From Clavaria fumosa (taxonomy: Eukaryota; Basidiomycota; Agaricomycetes; Agaricales; Clavariaceae), in assembly GCA_951802425.1 (NCBI GenBank), contig OX637797.1, positions 496,001 through 560,000 on the forward strand: a DNA stretch of 64,000 nucleotides, in the 5' to 3' direction. How positions within the stretch are numbered: the stretch's first letter is position 1; every line of letters begins with the position of its first letter. A program made the position numbers and the translations under genes. The notes beneath the pieces were generated by a model, which was not told the DNA's origin, made no database searches, and was given only the letters and a program-made list of their open reading frames with translations. Shown piece after piece: positions 44,630 through 58,172 of this stretch.

Positions 44630-47084
44630 TTACTCGCCAGACGAAGTAGCCTTGATCAGATCAGCAGCCTTTTCAGCGACACCGTACAGCGTGCTCTGCA
44701 AATGCGCGCTGATCTGCAGCGGGACAACACTCGCGTCCACCACGCGTACGTTCAGCGTGTCATACACTCTGAGTTGCGCATCGACCACGCCTAACCAGCA
44801 GTCCATCAGCCACAGTTATATCAATCGGGCGAAAAGAGAAAGAAAAGAGAGAAAGAGAAAAAAAAAAGAACATACCGCCCAACTCTCTCCGCATCATTGC
44901 ACACGTGCCGATTGCATGCCCCACAGGGAGGAACCCCCCCCGGATCCACTTCTCCCAGGCCGCGTCGCTGCCCACGTCGTCCCCGTTCGGCACGGTCATC
45001 GTACCCGGGATCGTCTCGCCATTCGAAAGTGCCGACACCGGCGACGTGGACAGCACCCGGCGCGCCAGACGCGCGGCAGCCACTTGCACGGCCATGTCGT
45101 GCGGTACGGAGAAGTAGTTGACCGTGACGGACGGCTTGTCGAATGGGTTGTCTGACTGAAAGGAGTAACAGGGTGAGTGTAGATTGATGGGGGAGACATG
45201 GTGGGACATACTGTGATCTCCACTTTGCCTCTGCTGAAAGGCAGCAACTGCCACACATTCAGGCCAAGATCGCTGTGGATACCATCGATACATCAGACAC
45301 GGACACACCCAATCTCAACCACGGCGACGTCGTTGAACTCACTCGGGAAAGCCAGAGTTGAAGTAGATTTCCGCCACCGGCGCTGGTTGCGAACCCTATA
45401 AGTCATATCATCCTTGATTTTCTCCAAGCTCACCGTGATCATCGACGATCAGGCTCGCCTGCACATCAAAAATCGTGCGCAACGCTTCCCGGCTCAGTGC
45501 ATTCGCCGCCTGGCTGGCGGCCCATACATGGATAGTACCAATGATTCGGTCTTCGACGGACTGAGCTGTTGTGATACAAAAACAGGGAGAAGGTGGTATC
45601 AACGTGTGTGTCAGGGGAGAGAGAAGCAGGCGATCGGACCTTTCGAGCCAAATAGTTGCTTCAGGTTTAGGAATGCAATGGCGTCGGAAGGCCCACGCCC
45701 ATCGCGGTCAAAACCATTGCCGCGCGCACCAAGCGGGGTCAAAGTCTTTTAATGGAAGTTAGCATTAACGCATCAATATTATGCTCGTTCATCAGCGCAG
45801 AAAGGAAAAGGGAATGAAACCACCCACCTGCTCCTGCAGATTCTTGCCAACCGTCGGGAGGCTCGAGAGGGTGGTAATATGATATTTACTCAATAGATCC
45901 GAGTCGCCGATACCAGAGAGTTGGAGAATTTGTGGGGACTAGTAGCACGAGGTCAATTGCATTCGAAAGAAAGTGGGGACAGCTGGTTAGGCAAGACATA
46001 CTGCAATTGCTCCCGCAGCGAGAATGACTTCTCTCTTCGCGGCGGCAGTGTAACGTGTGGCACCTCCAGCAGTCGCGGCGAACTCGATGCCGGACGCCTT
46101 GAGCGGGAGGGTCGTCGACGACCAAGTGATCTTCGTTACGGTATGCCGAACGAGGGTCGTCCAACCCTGGCGCGTGCTCTCCACAGGCGTCAGATACGCC
46201 GACGCGGAGGAGCTCCTCCTGTCATTGTCGTGCGAGCTGATGCTGAACGGCGCGATGTTGACACCGTTGGGGATCCCGCCGCTGAGGTCTTTGAACTGCG
46301 GGATACGGGTAAGCTCCTGTATCGCGTCGACGAAGGCAGCCTGCTGCGGGCCGCCATACATGTCCTGTGGGAATGCGACTTGGACTGGGCCGCTGGTGCC
46401 GTGGTAGGAAGGGATGGACTGTGCGCCTCTGGAAACTTGACTTTCATTCGGAGGGGAGAAAGTTTCCGCCTGTATGGGAGATGTCAGCCATCATGAACGG
46501 TTGTGAACGGGGAATAAGAAAGAGAACCTTTTTCATGTAAGCCGAGAGATTCTTCCAATTCCATCCCACAGAGTCATCAGAGAACAGAAGGAGCTTGGAC
46601 CAGGCGTCGTACTGTGCCATGAGGCCCCGCGTCCAAATGCCTCCGTTTATGGAAGAGGTGCCTCCCAACGTCTTTCCGCTGGCAAGTTTGGAAATTATCA
46701 TGTTAATGACACCAAGACAACAACGGAAGTGACGTAGACGCACCCAACCAGCCTCTTATTCTGGTCCGTCGGCCAACTCCAATCCATGTCGGTGCCAAAC
46801 GCCTGGGCGTATTTGTAAATATCGGAGACGCTGTCGTCGTTCCTGTTGTCTGCGCCCGCCTCTACGAGCAACACAGTGACGGTGGAGTTCTCTGAGAGGC
46901 GGGAAGCGACGGTGATGCCTGTGAGACCGGCACCAATGACGATGTAGTCGAAGGATTGGCCATTTATTTCGGCTGGTGAAGAAGTGACGGCTGCGAACGT
47001 TGATGTGAAGGAGATGATGATGAGGAAGAGGAGGGAAAAGATGAAGTGAGGGAATGGCATGGGTAGCAGTGGCTGTATGCGCAT
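44630..47084 (-). CDS. Secreted GMC oxidoreductase (aryl-alcohol oxidase-like), full copy
   Basis: This is an FAD enzyme of the glucose-methanol-choline family. ATG 47,082-47,084 (or in-frame ATG 47,060) gives a signal peptide, IFSLLFLIIISFTSTFA. The FAD site follows, FDYIVIGAGLTGITVASRL, then EAGAD and the GMC signature GKTLGGTSSINGGIWTRG. Later exons give GPVQVAFPQ, REVILAAGAI, QSPQILQLSGIGD, NVWQLLPFSRGKVEI, and the C-terminal catalytic region GHAIGTCAM and RVVDASVVPLQISAHLQSTL, holding both active-site histidines; TAA at 44,630-44,632. About eleven exons. The layout fits aryl-alcohol or glucose-type oxidases that supply H2O2 for wood decay. The 5' 1.0 kb is duplicated at 58,856-59,856. 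Confidence 0.85.
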
Positions 47085-47443
47085 ACAGCCCCTGGTGTAT
47101 AGTACACTCTTGTTGTGTTACTCTATCCCCAACACATTTCTCCCTTTTCCCTTTCTCCCCCTTTTTTTTGTTTGAAAAGGAGTGTGTTTCGAGAGAAAGA
47201 AAGTCCGACGTGTGACTATTTCAGTGTAACACAGCCACTCTAGGGTGTAACACAGCCACAACTTGTCGCTGTTGATCGAAATCTTAGATCAGTCACGTGA
47301 ATGACGACATTGGATTTGGTCAGGCACTGACCAGTACTGAGATAGAGCGTCGGAGTCATAATACAGTATTGAAACATCTCTCGTACTACTCTCTTGTAAC
47401 TACAATACATCGTCTGCTAAAAGTCTTCATCCGCTCCGCCGTT
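47085..47443. other. Promoter region of the GMC gene
   Basis: No gene seen. It holds the GMC promoter and the 3' end of biotin ligase. A 20-22 nt unit, gtgtaacacagccac, is present twice in tandem at about 47,224-47,262 and again in the second copy. Confidence 0.5.
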
Positions 47444-49488
47444 TCAAGACATTGCCTTGGTACGTATCATCCCCGCAAGCATGTCGAAACTATTGCCATC
47501 CGGTTGCAGGTCGACGTAGTCACTTTCTTTGCCGCCTTGACCCATCTTCTCAGGGACGGTCCGAAGCAGCCCGTGGTCCGGAGTGAGCCCCACGATTCGC
47601 ACTCTCATATGCGGCGTCACACTCGTGAGCGTCACGAGCTGGTCACTGACGTCGACAAAGGCATCAGAAACGTCGCCTCATGAGAGGAAACGGGTATCGA
47701 CATACGAGTGAAGCCATCGGTCAATGTACAGATCCATGAAGGGATGGAACGATCCGTTGTGCGCGACAAACGTGGACCACATGCGGTCGAACTTGGCTAT
47801 AATCATCGCAGCCGTTCTCTCCACGGCAGGGAGCGTCGATGGTGCAGTATCCGACGGCAGTAGCTGAGATAGGGACATGATGGGATGGCTGCAGAGGACG
47901 TTCAAGCCACAACCTGGGACAGAAAAATATGACAAGCCTGGAGTGCATAAATAGCACACATACGCACCAATGACCAAGTGGACATTCCCGTCCGAAAAGC
48001 TCGTGTTGACCAGGACACCTCCAATCTTTCGAGGCTCACCGTCCGTGACAACATACAGGTCGTTTGGCCATTTTAATCGCACGCTTTGACCCCAGCACCC
48101 TAGCACCATGTCTTCCCTGCAGGCCTCAACTACAGACAAGGCGAACAGATACTGTACAAACACGAGCTTATGTGCGGGGAGAAGGGAGAGAGGCTGCCGG
48201 AGAAACAGCGACATAAGCAAAGAGCCGGGCGGGGACAGCCAGACGTTGGGACCGCGGCCACGGCCGGCAAGCTGGTAAGAGGCGATAGAAAGGACGGGTG
48301 ACGGGAGAGTCGAAAGGAGACGGGGGTTTCTGAACGGGGCGGTGAACCTTCCCGAACACGGCCCATGATGACGCACACCCTCACTCACCTATCGAGCATT
48401 GTTTGCGTACTTGTAACGACTTCGCCGTAGAGGACGGCCTCCCCCATTCCCCAGGAGCCATGATGCGACGTACAACCCTCGCTAGCTCTGGCTAATGTAA
48501 GAGTCTCGAAGTAGAGCGAGAGATTGAAAAACGGTGTCTGCTGGGCAGGAGGAAGTTGTCCATCGAGGCAAAAGATGATGTGCTTCAGATCCCGGGTGGA
48601 GGCATCCGTTGACAAACGTTTCTCCAATATCTTAGTCGGTACATCATGTTCAATGTTGTGGAAAAGGAAGTTGTCGTTGTTATCTTCAAAAACACCGAGC
48701 TGGGAACCGGCGGCGAATAATGCGCTTATTATTTGAGAGACAACAGCAGGCTGAGCTGTGTGAGAAACCAGATATTGGGGAAGAGGCTGTAGTTGAGATG
48801 GCACATCATTGGCAGAAGGCAAGCGAAGGGCGGACTCCTTAAGAATATTCTGGAAAAAATTCCTGCGTCGCTCCTCCAGGACAGCCGCCGCCTCAGAAGA
48901 CACAGTCGGCGCGGAAACTCCTGCAAGCGGCGTTTCGACATTCGGGCATACGAAGACCGCCCTCCCTTTGCCAAGGACCCACTTCAGCGCGGCGGGTTCA
49001 CCGTGTGTCCCACTCCCGACATATCGCGCCAGAATGGTCGCGCTCTCGGCGTGGTCGGTGCTGGAGAGAGTGTCAGCGACGGAGTGTTGTGTGAGATGTA
49101 CGGTCTGGCCGTCGGTGGTTTCGATAACCACACGCCCTGAGGGAGTGTCGGTCCCGGAGTGCCGTGGGGTTGGATGGATGAGGGGTTGCTGCAACGGAAG
49201 GTGGGTTCTGGGCCGCAGAAGGCTTTCGAAGTCTGTCGCCCTGGCCCCAAGGGCAAGCACGGCGCCTCCACCCTCAACGAACTCAAGCACAGCAGGTGTG
49301 CAGGGGAAGTTGTCACAAGCGGGGAAGACGAGCAAGCCGCATTGAGCTGACCACGGCTGGGATGCAAGAGCCTTCGACGAGACTTCCTGAACAGCGTAAT
49401 ACGGATCTAGGGTCTGACGAAGAGTCCTGACGGTGTCTTCCAGAGAGGTCTTCAAGACTTCTGGGCCAGAATACACGAGCACGTTCAT
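47444..49488 (-). CDS. bpl1: Biotin-protein ligase, copy 1
   Basis: The enzyme attaches biotin to carboxylases via biotinyl-AMP. ATG 49,486-49,488 starts MNVLVYSGPEVLKTSLEDTV, the BPL_N glutaminase-like domain of eukaryotic ligases (LLVFPACDN, FVEGGGAVLALGARATDFES). The catalytic half follows an intron near 48,330: GRGRGPNVWLSPPGSLLMS (ATP/biotin loop), VRLKWPNDLYV, PRKIGGVLVNTSF and CGLNV. The last intron (TC|gtatgt...cgtcag|T) joins WLHS to DQLVTLTSVTPHMRVRIVG, the C-terminal SH3-like domain, ending at 47,444. About 640 residues. A near-identical second copy lies at 60,210-62,255; duplication of this usually single-copy gene is unusual. Confidence 0.88.
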
Positions 49489-49620
49489 CGATGCCAACAA
49501 TTTCAACTGCCGCCGGTTGTTGACCCTGAGTTTCAAAACTACAAAGACTTTGAATTTAAGTCAAGCTATAGGATATCTAGAATTCCTCCTGCTTTCGCAA
49601 AGACATTAAGCCCAGCTCAA

Positions 49621-50505
49621 TCATAGCTTTCCCCTCGCCCGCGCCGGGTTGACGATCGTGTGCGCGCACGACGCGATAAGCTCGCCCGACTCCTTTTCGT
49701 AGATCTGACAGCCACAACGTAAGCAACCCGCCCGCAAGTTCAGAGATGACATACCTCGCATGTGCCTGCCCCAAGCACTGCATCCACAGCCAGCGGTCTC
49801 CCAACGAGGCGGATTGTCTGTCCCCTAAAGAGGTATGTGCATGCGGCGCCACTCAGCGCCCGCTTGGGTCAAGGAACGAATGGTCCAATCACGCACATAT
49901 AAGCAGGCCGGTGGAACAGCGTGTTGAGCGACTGCGAGACGCCCGACGCGTCGACGTTGATCGAGATGCCGAGCTGGCCGATCGCGTTCACGGACCACCT
50001 ATCGGTGGGGCAACGTTAAGTCCCCGCCCAGAGTCGGCGGGCGCACGTCACCCCGTACATGTCCATCAAGTGGATCGCACACGGCGTCGCGAGTCTCCCT
50101 TGCACGTCGCACATGTCTGGGCGCGACAGACCAGCGAGAGGCGGCGACGCGTCAGTCCGAGGCCCAGCGGGACAAGACAAGCCGCGCGCGCGCTAGAAGC
50201 GCTAGAAGCTCACCGGGTGTGACCTCGATCTCCGCGACCGCTTCCCCGCGCCACGCCACGCCGTCGCCGTCGCCGTCGCGGGTCCGCGGGGGCCAGATGT
50301 CGAGCGACAGCCAGCGCAGCCGCCGGCTGAGCTCGCACCCGTGCGTCCCCTCTGTGCAGAAGTAGTTCTCGAACACGCTCACGCTGAGTTGGCGCTGTGC
50401 GGGCGGGACGTTCCCCGCGATGCGCCCCGCGTCGTGCCATCGCGCGGGTGGGAACCCGCGCATGGAACGCAGCGGGTCTGATTCTACTGCTGCTGTTGCT
50501 GACAT
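49621..50505 (-). CDS. Hotdog thioesterase-like protein, copy 2
   Basis: Same five-exon gene as at 22,935, on the other strand, from the MSATAAVESDPLRSM start (ATG 50,503-50,505) to TGA 49,621-49,623. Its fourth intron has a canonical donor, GAG|gtatgt, where the left copy has gcatgt, so this copy should splice normally. The HGG active-site triplet is missing here too. It is transcribed in the same direction as biotin ligase, whose start lies 133 bp downstream of its stop. Confidence 0.65.
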
Positions 50506-50916
50506 GGTCTCACAGAAGCGAGGGATGATGGGGTGGAGGGAAGGGTGGTTCGCGCGGGGTTTAGATAGCTAAGAAGACGTCGGGCTCGGCGTCGGCGGCG
50601 GGTAGAGATCTGACCGTTGATGCATATATTGATGATGTAAGAATTGAGTTGCGAGTGCGCTTAGCTCTACGCCGTTTGGAATTGGCAAGAGTAGGTTGCA
50701 GCAGATGCTTCCGTGCATGGGTAGTTTAGTCGCTTGGTGGTGGTGAGTCGAATCCGAAAACACGATCATGTGACTCCGCGTCTTCATCGTTTCGCAAGTC
50801 CAATGCAAGTATGAGATGACGGGCCAAAGGTGTAATTCAACGGTGCACATTCAATCGAGCTCAGAGACCATGTGTCTGTAGTTCTCTATCAAACAAGCTA
50901 TGTACAGCAACGACTA
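50506..50916. other. Intergenic between thioesterase and ABC transporter, right arm
   Basis: Near-copy of 22,528-22,934; no gene seen. Confidence 0.6.
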
Positions 50917-53900
50917 TCAGGAGTGCGCTTTTTCCGACTTCGACTTGGTAATGGCTTCGAGCTCTGCAAAACTCCCACTGCTGAGACACATCGACCGGAA
51001 AATGCCTCCTTCCTTCTGAATCAGGTTGAAAGGGGTGTCAAATTCCACTAGCTGAGGATAGTCTCAGTAATAACCCAAAGCATGAGGAATGGCCAATCAC
51101 CTCTCCTTTATCTAGGATAATAAGGCGATCATAATCAATCACAGAATGAAGTCTATGAGCAACTGTACACAGCGATTAGCAGAGAAGGAAGAAAGAGGAA
51201 GGGTTGCCACGCACTGGTTATCAGTAACGCGTCGCTAAACTCTTCCCGGATCGTAGCTTGAATCTTCGCATCCGTGTCAAAATCTATGCTACTGGTCGCC
51301 TCGTCCAAAATGATGATTGACCCGCGGCGAAGAAGCGCTCTTGCTAGGGCTATCAGTTGACGTTGCCCTTGAGAGAAGTTTGTACCGGCAGCCGATACTA
51401 TGGTGTCCAGAGTGATGAGGCCGTTGGTATCCCCGTTAGTCGCAGAGGTCATCGTGGACGAAGCGGTGTCATCCCGCTCTACACCTTGTACAGAGGATGT
51501 ACTGGAAGGCTCATGCGAGACGCGTTGCGCTTCGTACGCGCTTTGGCTCAGCAAGTGGACTCGGCGTAGGACATCCAGGCAATCGTGGTCTTCGAACTCC
51601 TCTACAATCTTGGGTCAGAATCATATTAACTGGAGCAACATCCTCTTACCAAACGGATCTAGGTTTTCACGCAGAGATCCCGAGAATAACGTTGCGTCCT
51701 TCAAATAATATCAATTCTTGTCGCGACAATTTTTGGATGTTGACTTACTTGCGGGATAAAGACCTTACATTCACATTTCTACGGTCAACTCAGGTCTGGC
51801 AGGCATTGATCGCACCGACTCACTAAGCGTGACCTCAAGTCCTGAAGTCCTATAGTCGTGATGTCCAAACCATCGATAATGATCTTACCACTTGTGGGCT
51901 CAACCTGATGCCAGTCAGACCAAACAAACTGGCAAGGGACATTCATCTCACGAAACGCAAAAAACTCATAGCGAGCGTTGATTTCCCACTCCCTGCAGGT
52001 ATGTCTCAGCAACGGCGTAGAACTCTGAGCAGAAACGTACCAGTTCGGCCAAGCAGACCAACACGCTCTTTTGCTTTCAGATTGAAGGAGATACCGTGGA
52101 GTATTTCTGGCAACTCAGGCGCATATTTAACCACGAGTCCCTCCACTTGCACCAGGTAGTCCTTGTTTGACGAGGACGGCCAATATGCAGGAAGCGGGCT
52201 GGATTGGACGCTTGCATACGGCTCTTGAGGAAGGTTCGTATATTCCACAACTCGTTCAACAGAACTAGGTATTTATCAGATTATCAGACGCAGAGAGGGT
52301 AGTTTCATGAACAGACTTGAGATCAAGCTCCAAACGAGTCCAAAATCTATCAGCAGGAACCGCTGTCATGAACAGAGCAACGGAGGAAAGAACTGCAGCA
52401 CATACCGACACACCCAATATATTGAAGAGGTAAAGGTTAAAGCAGACGTGATGCAAATTCCGGCCTTCAATACATGTTGAGGCAACTACAATAAGTGTGA
52501 ACAAAGAAATCCACGTACAACCCCGGAGGACACCAATCCAGAGAGTGCGAAGAGAGTCGTCAAAAGGGTTGCGAGAGAACCAATGCACTGAAAATTGAAT
52601 AGCAGCCATCTGTTCGTCATCCAATACGTGTACCACATCTCCGAAAGCAATTCTTAGACAACTGATATAGATTGCAGCGCAATGAAAACACACCTTGGTC
52701 GTCGTGTCAATGTTGCGGTGAAGATCATCCAAGAATCGCTTCTCGGCGGAAAAGGCCCGGACTGTCACGATTCCTTCCAATATTTCACCAAAGCCACTAA
52801 AAATAGGAGAACGTGTATTGGACTCCATGCGTCGAAGATCACGTCCAGTGTTGAGATATTCAACGGAAATCCGAAAGTATATATATCCTAGAATCGTGCA
52901 GGGCAAAATAAATCCAGGGAGGAAATACCTACGCAGTTAAAAGTGAATCAGTCAGGATCAAGGGCGAAATGCTTTGAACTCGTACGCCACAGTGAGCGTG
53001 CTCGTTAAAAAGAACACAAGGGATCCATTTACTGTCTCAAGGGCGCCTGCCAAAGACGAATCTATTTTCTCCACGTCCTATTCGCTGCCCGTAAACACAG
53101 GCCATTTGAACATAGATAATCATACCTTGCCAAAACGATTTAACATCCGACCTGCAAACGCGATGATGAGACTCTTCTCGCATCAAATAAGGGCTCCAGA
53201 TAGCTAACCTTGTGGAGTGGTGTCATGCCAGCGCATGGTGGCGCGTACAACCGTGACGAGAAGCCTCTTGAATAGAGTTTTAGATGCTTTGAGACTACCG
53301 GTAATCTGCACCGCGGATATCGCTGTCTGGAAGACGACCTGGGACATCGACACGACTGAAAAAATGTTAATGTAAAAGAATGGATGCTCTTGTGCGCTGG
53401 GCCATTCCCAGCTTATCGCAGACGAGATCTGGCTAAGAAGGTCGTCGAGATGAAGAGATTGAAGTTTTGGGAAGGCATTAACGAGGGTCTGGTCTGCGAC
53501 CGAAGCGAATGATTTGAAGTCCAAGACCCCAATCGGATGGAGGGATCCGGCACGGCCGTAGGCTTCACCCCACACCTGCGATACATAAGCTCAAGCGGCA
53601 GGCAGAACGGAAACAGGAGTCTCCACCTTGATCCACAATTTCTCCCCTAACCCGAGGAGCTAGGTAGTCATCATTGCAGTAGATACGAGGCAAAAGAATG
53701 ATGGGGCTCACTTCAAGTAAAATGACGAGAAGTAGCAAGCAGATCCATGTCCAATATGAGCTTATGGAGGATCAGAGGGTGGGATGTGGCGAAGAAGTAG
53801 GAACTCACGATGCCTTAAGGTACGCCTTGTAGATGGACCATTTTATCGCGCCTACTTCTCTGTGTTCGTCCTAATGCGAACTGTGAGGACGAGGGTACAA

Positions 53901-56900
53901 ATCACAATCATGTACAAAGGAAACTCACCTCTACTAGCTTCCTAGGTTTTCGGCCCTCTGTTGGTGGTTCAACGCTATCCAATCCGGGCTCGACGGCGGG
54001 CTGATTTGCTATAGCATCCTCTTTCGTCTGTAAAGAGGCGTCTTGCCGCATAGCTTCAAGCAGGCCCTGATCGCGCAGATCTGCCACGGTTCCCTGCATA
54101 TCAATTCGACCATCAAGCATGCGGATCAGATAGTAAGCCGCGGGTAAGACAAGCTCGACATGGTGGGTAATGAGGATCTTTTAATGCACGTGAGAGACAG
54201 GTGAGATTGAAACGAGGGTGCCAGCCAGTCATACCACTGTGCGATTCTTTAGCAACGGGCCGCATAAGAGCCGCTCAAGCAGGAAGCGGCTCGTATGGCT
54301 ATCCTAAGGTCACTTGCATGGATAACCGAATGCACGGAGCACAACGGGACAACTTACCACTGCGCTCAATGGGTCGTCTAAGAGTACGTATTTCGTGCGA
54401 GCATAAACGGCGCGTGCGAGTGCCACCCTGCATACAGATGTTAATTATGATATTACTGACGCAGAGGAGGTCCAGCACCTCGCTTTCTGTCCACCAGACA
54501 AGGTAATTCCCCTTCCAAGACGGGTTAGGATGGTGAATCAGGAGGAATAAAACCATGCACTCACCGCGCGCCTATCTCAGTTGCATCTCCATCTTCTAAA
54601 GCCTGCAAGTCCGGGTTCAAGGCGCAACAGTCGACAACTTCCAAGTATCTAGCCTCATCGAAAGGCTGGCCGAAGAGTACATTGTCCTTTATGCTTTGAA
54701 ATCTGAGCCAAGGTAATTGTGCTGCATATGAGATAGCATGCATGTGGCCATGAGAATCGATGCGGCTGGTCTCTTTGGACATGATGAGGCAGGTTCCAGG
54801 AAGAGCTGTTAATTCGCCAAGGAGAGCCATCTATACACTCTCAGTTATAATAACGAGGACCAGGGACTATCACTGACCAGGAGTGCTGTTTTGCCGCTGG
54901 CGGTGGGCCCCGTTACCACCGTTAACCGGCCTTCAGGAAACATCACATTGATATCCTTCAGTTCAAATCGGGGCGCAGCGTCATCGGTACAGGATGTTGA
55001 TATATCTGTGGCTGTCGTGTCGACATTGGAAGTGGCGATCGCTTTTGAATCCTCTTCTGGTACTTCGTTCCATCTGAAGGAGCCAGACCGAATCCCGAGA
55101 CCGACCTCATTCGGTGACTCTAACGGACGTAGTCCGTCCTTCTTGAGGGTGGATACTTGCTCAGAAACTTCGTCTTCTTCCAAGTATGTCGCGATACGGT
55201 CAAGAGCCACTTTGGCCTACTGGCGAGATTAGCAATTCCCTTATAGAATATGAGAAGTGAGAGGACCTGTAAAAGATCGACAAAAAACATGGGAAGAACG
55301 TTCAGAGGGCGCCTGCGTCACGCTGAGCCTCAGAAGTTGGGAAGGTCAAAAGTAAATAGCACGTACTGGATCATTCCGAATAAAGCGATTGCCTAACCTC
55401 ACTCATCAGGACACGTCACGGTAGAGCGGAAAGGTAAATGACATACAGTGAATGCAATCGGGATAGTCAATTCGTTGCCTTGCACCACAAATGCAAAGAA
55501 CGATAGGATCAAAACCAACACTGGGACGGACATCCATAATATGTCGAACAAGATCGAATTCATGCGGGCTACGTGGTCGGGCAAATAGTGCTTTGTCACC
55601 CTTGAAAATAGCAATCTGAAGCAAGAAAGACGCACCTTTAGCCAGCCACTTTAACTCGCCGTCTCTGGCATCAAGGGTTCGTGCGATCCAGCGGTCATCC
55701 CATGCAAAAAATTTAATAAATTTGATCTAGAAAACAGAGCTCATGCGAGGTACATGTCCAATAGGGGGAAAACCGTACAGAGCCAATGAACTCGTTGAGT
55801 ACAGCCATTCGCTCGTCCCTCGCAGTGGAGAGACCCTTATGGATTGTAATTCTCTGTCTCGAAAACCAACTGTTCAGTGGCCAGGCTAACGTGTTCAAAT
55901 ATTGAATATTGATGTCAAGTCCGAGGTGCGAGACACAGGGACATACCTGCCAACGGAATCACGCCGCCCGCAAAAGCGGACCATCCAAGTAGTCTAGACA
56001 AAGAAAGAAAGTTTCATTCGCCATCCCAAATCCAGACGGCACCATATAAAGAGAGAGGCCCACTGATACAGGAAAACACCACCGACGGCAATCTCGAGCG
56101 GAGCTGAAGATGTGACTTCAGTGAGAAGAGCAGCACAGAAGTAGGGCATGCTCACCGCCATATGCATTATAAGTCCATGCAACAATATCCGCTACCTAGA
56201 GCAAGATTAGTGCTAGACCGAAGAAAAGAGTCGTCGGTGCACACTTCATTGGCATCTGTAGACATCAGATTCACGATCTTGCCTACGTCTGCTCCTGCTT
56301 TTGGATTATTGGATTTCGCATTGCTTCGCTTGTCAATCGCTGTCCGAACGTCAGCTGTAAAATGCAATCCAGGCGCGCGATATAAATCTCACCCTTCGAG
56401 CTATTAAGTAAGCTGGTGTTCAGATTGACAGTTGATGTCGACGCGGACGCAGATATTGTTTTGTCACGTCTCGCATCCTTAACTGCTGCCTCCTTCTCCT
56501 TATCAACGATTCCTGAATAATCCTTTCTTTTTAATGATTTGTCGAATATAGCAGCCATGAGCTCAGAACGAATGCGAGTGATTGCGCGCCGTCCAAACCA
56601 GAGATGCTGAAGTTCAAATTCTGCGGCGAGTAGACCGAAAAAGAAAGTCAAGGAGGCGTAAATATATGCTTGCGCATAAGACTCGCGCGAAGGATGTTCG
56701 ATGGCATCTAGTATGCGTCTTGCATCGCAGTATCAGTATTAGATGCAGGATAGAAGGTGAAGTATGTGCGCACTTGAGGTAAAAGGGTGAGGAGAATCTC
56801 ACGAGCGAAGTGAAAAGGGTGAGAATGAAATCCATCCTGGAAAGGTGAAGGTGTGAGTGAAGGTCGATATAAGTGGCGGTGATCCTACAGCAGGTCTCGA

Positions 56901-57957
56901 GAGTTAGTGCCAAGAAGTGTCCGCAACAATCTGTACGATTTTCCGACTGGAAGGAGTCGAGAAGGAGCGACGTTCTGAAGGGCATCCAGCGTGTTTCGGA
57001 ACTTGATAAATATGGGCCGAGACTTAATTGTTGGGCTCATCATCCACACATCATCCTCTCTGAGAGTCGTTGATGAACCCTGCAGCGGGACAGAATTCTT
57101 AGAGAAGCACGATGGGAGTCATGTAAAGACCGTACGAGTATAAGTATGGGTCGGATCCACGAAAATGTAATCCAGCTCCATAGAGATGTGTAGTCCTCTG
57201 GTGACAATGTTCGCCCCTTCGACGCACACATCAATAACGAACCGTAGGTCAGGTCCACACTGAGAAAAATACATACGATGTCCTCCTGACAAATCCGTTT
57301 GCTTGGTGTGTCTAACGGCATCCGAAGAACGACAACAAGCAGAACCGTGACAGCAGAGAGGTTGGCACACAGCCCGACCATTGTGAGCGGATCGAGCGGG
57401 GTTTCTACTAAGACTGCCTGATCGTACAGCACACCACCCAGAAGCAAGACTGCGCTTCCCATTTGGCATAAGAAAAGCGCGAAGAGGTCATACGGCTGCG
57501 TAAGAGTTGGATGGAAAACGGGACGAGCAAATGCGTAGAGCCAAGTTCCAGCGACGGCTACGGGATACAGGGCATACCATAATACTCTTGAGTCTGTGAT
57601 GAGACGGTATGTGCCGATAGATAACCAGACAAGGGCCTCGATGAGCGCGATCCAGCTGAGCAAGACGGCGCGCCACAGAGGGGCAGGTGCATGGCCGTGT
57701 TCACCAGCGTCCGCCGAATAGCGCGTCAATTCTTCTTCTGGGCCGTCAAGGGCTTCAGCCTCTTCAAGGGTGATAAATGTCTGAAATGGAGATTTGATGG
57801 AGATCCAAATGTTGGCAACGACGCCCTTGGGTAACGGTACATGGCGAAGGGCTATGAGGGCGAACAAAGCAACAGGCGCAATGGCACCCCAAAGTGCTCG
57901 GACACAAGGGTCTGAAAAATACCAGATACCAGCACGCAAACAGAGGTCTGGATCCAT
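50917..57957 (-). CDS. ABCC/MRP-type ABC transporter, right copy, frame intact
   Basis: This is the same multi-exon gene as the left copy, read leftward from ATG 57,955-57,957 ([14 protein letters not shown]) to TGA 50,917-50,919. Here the exon near 56,960 retains the 10 bp missing from the left copy, giving [17 protein letters not shown] and [16 protein letters not shown] spliced to [11 protein letters not shown] in frame. NBD1 Walker [10 protein letters not shown] (about 54,905), signature LSGGQKAR and Walker [10 protein letters not shown] are present, as are the NBD2 [25 protein letters not shown] and [10 protein letters not shown]. Consensus residues altered in the left copy are kept ([21 protein letters not shown]). 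No stop or frameshift was seen, so this is the likely working exporter; cargo unknown, with glutathione conjugates or xenobiotics typical of the subfamily. Confidence 0.8.
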
Positions 57958-58172
57958 GGTTTGGTGACTCGAGGGAAATGGTGGGAGTGCATTTCTTTAG
58001 TCCAGAGCTTAGGCTCGCGCCACCAAACCCATCTTGAGACGCGTGACAAGACGTGTAGAACCAGTTACCTGTAAGGTATACTGTACTGTAAGGAGGGGTG
58101 TGTCCAAACGAAGGTTCGATCAAGATCAGCACTGCCTTACTTCTGTGCGGTCGCCTCGTCGACGCGTCGCAA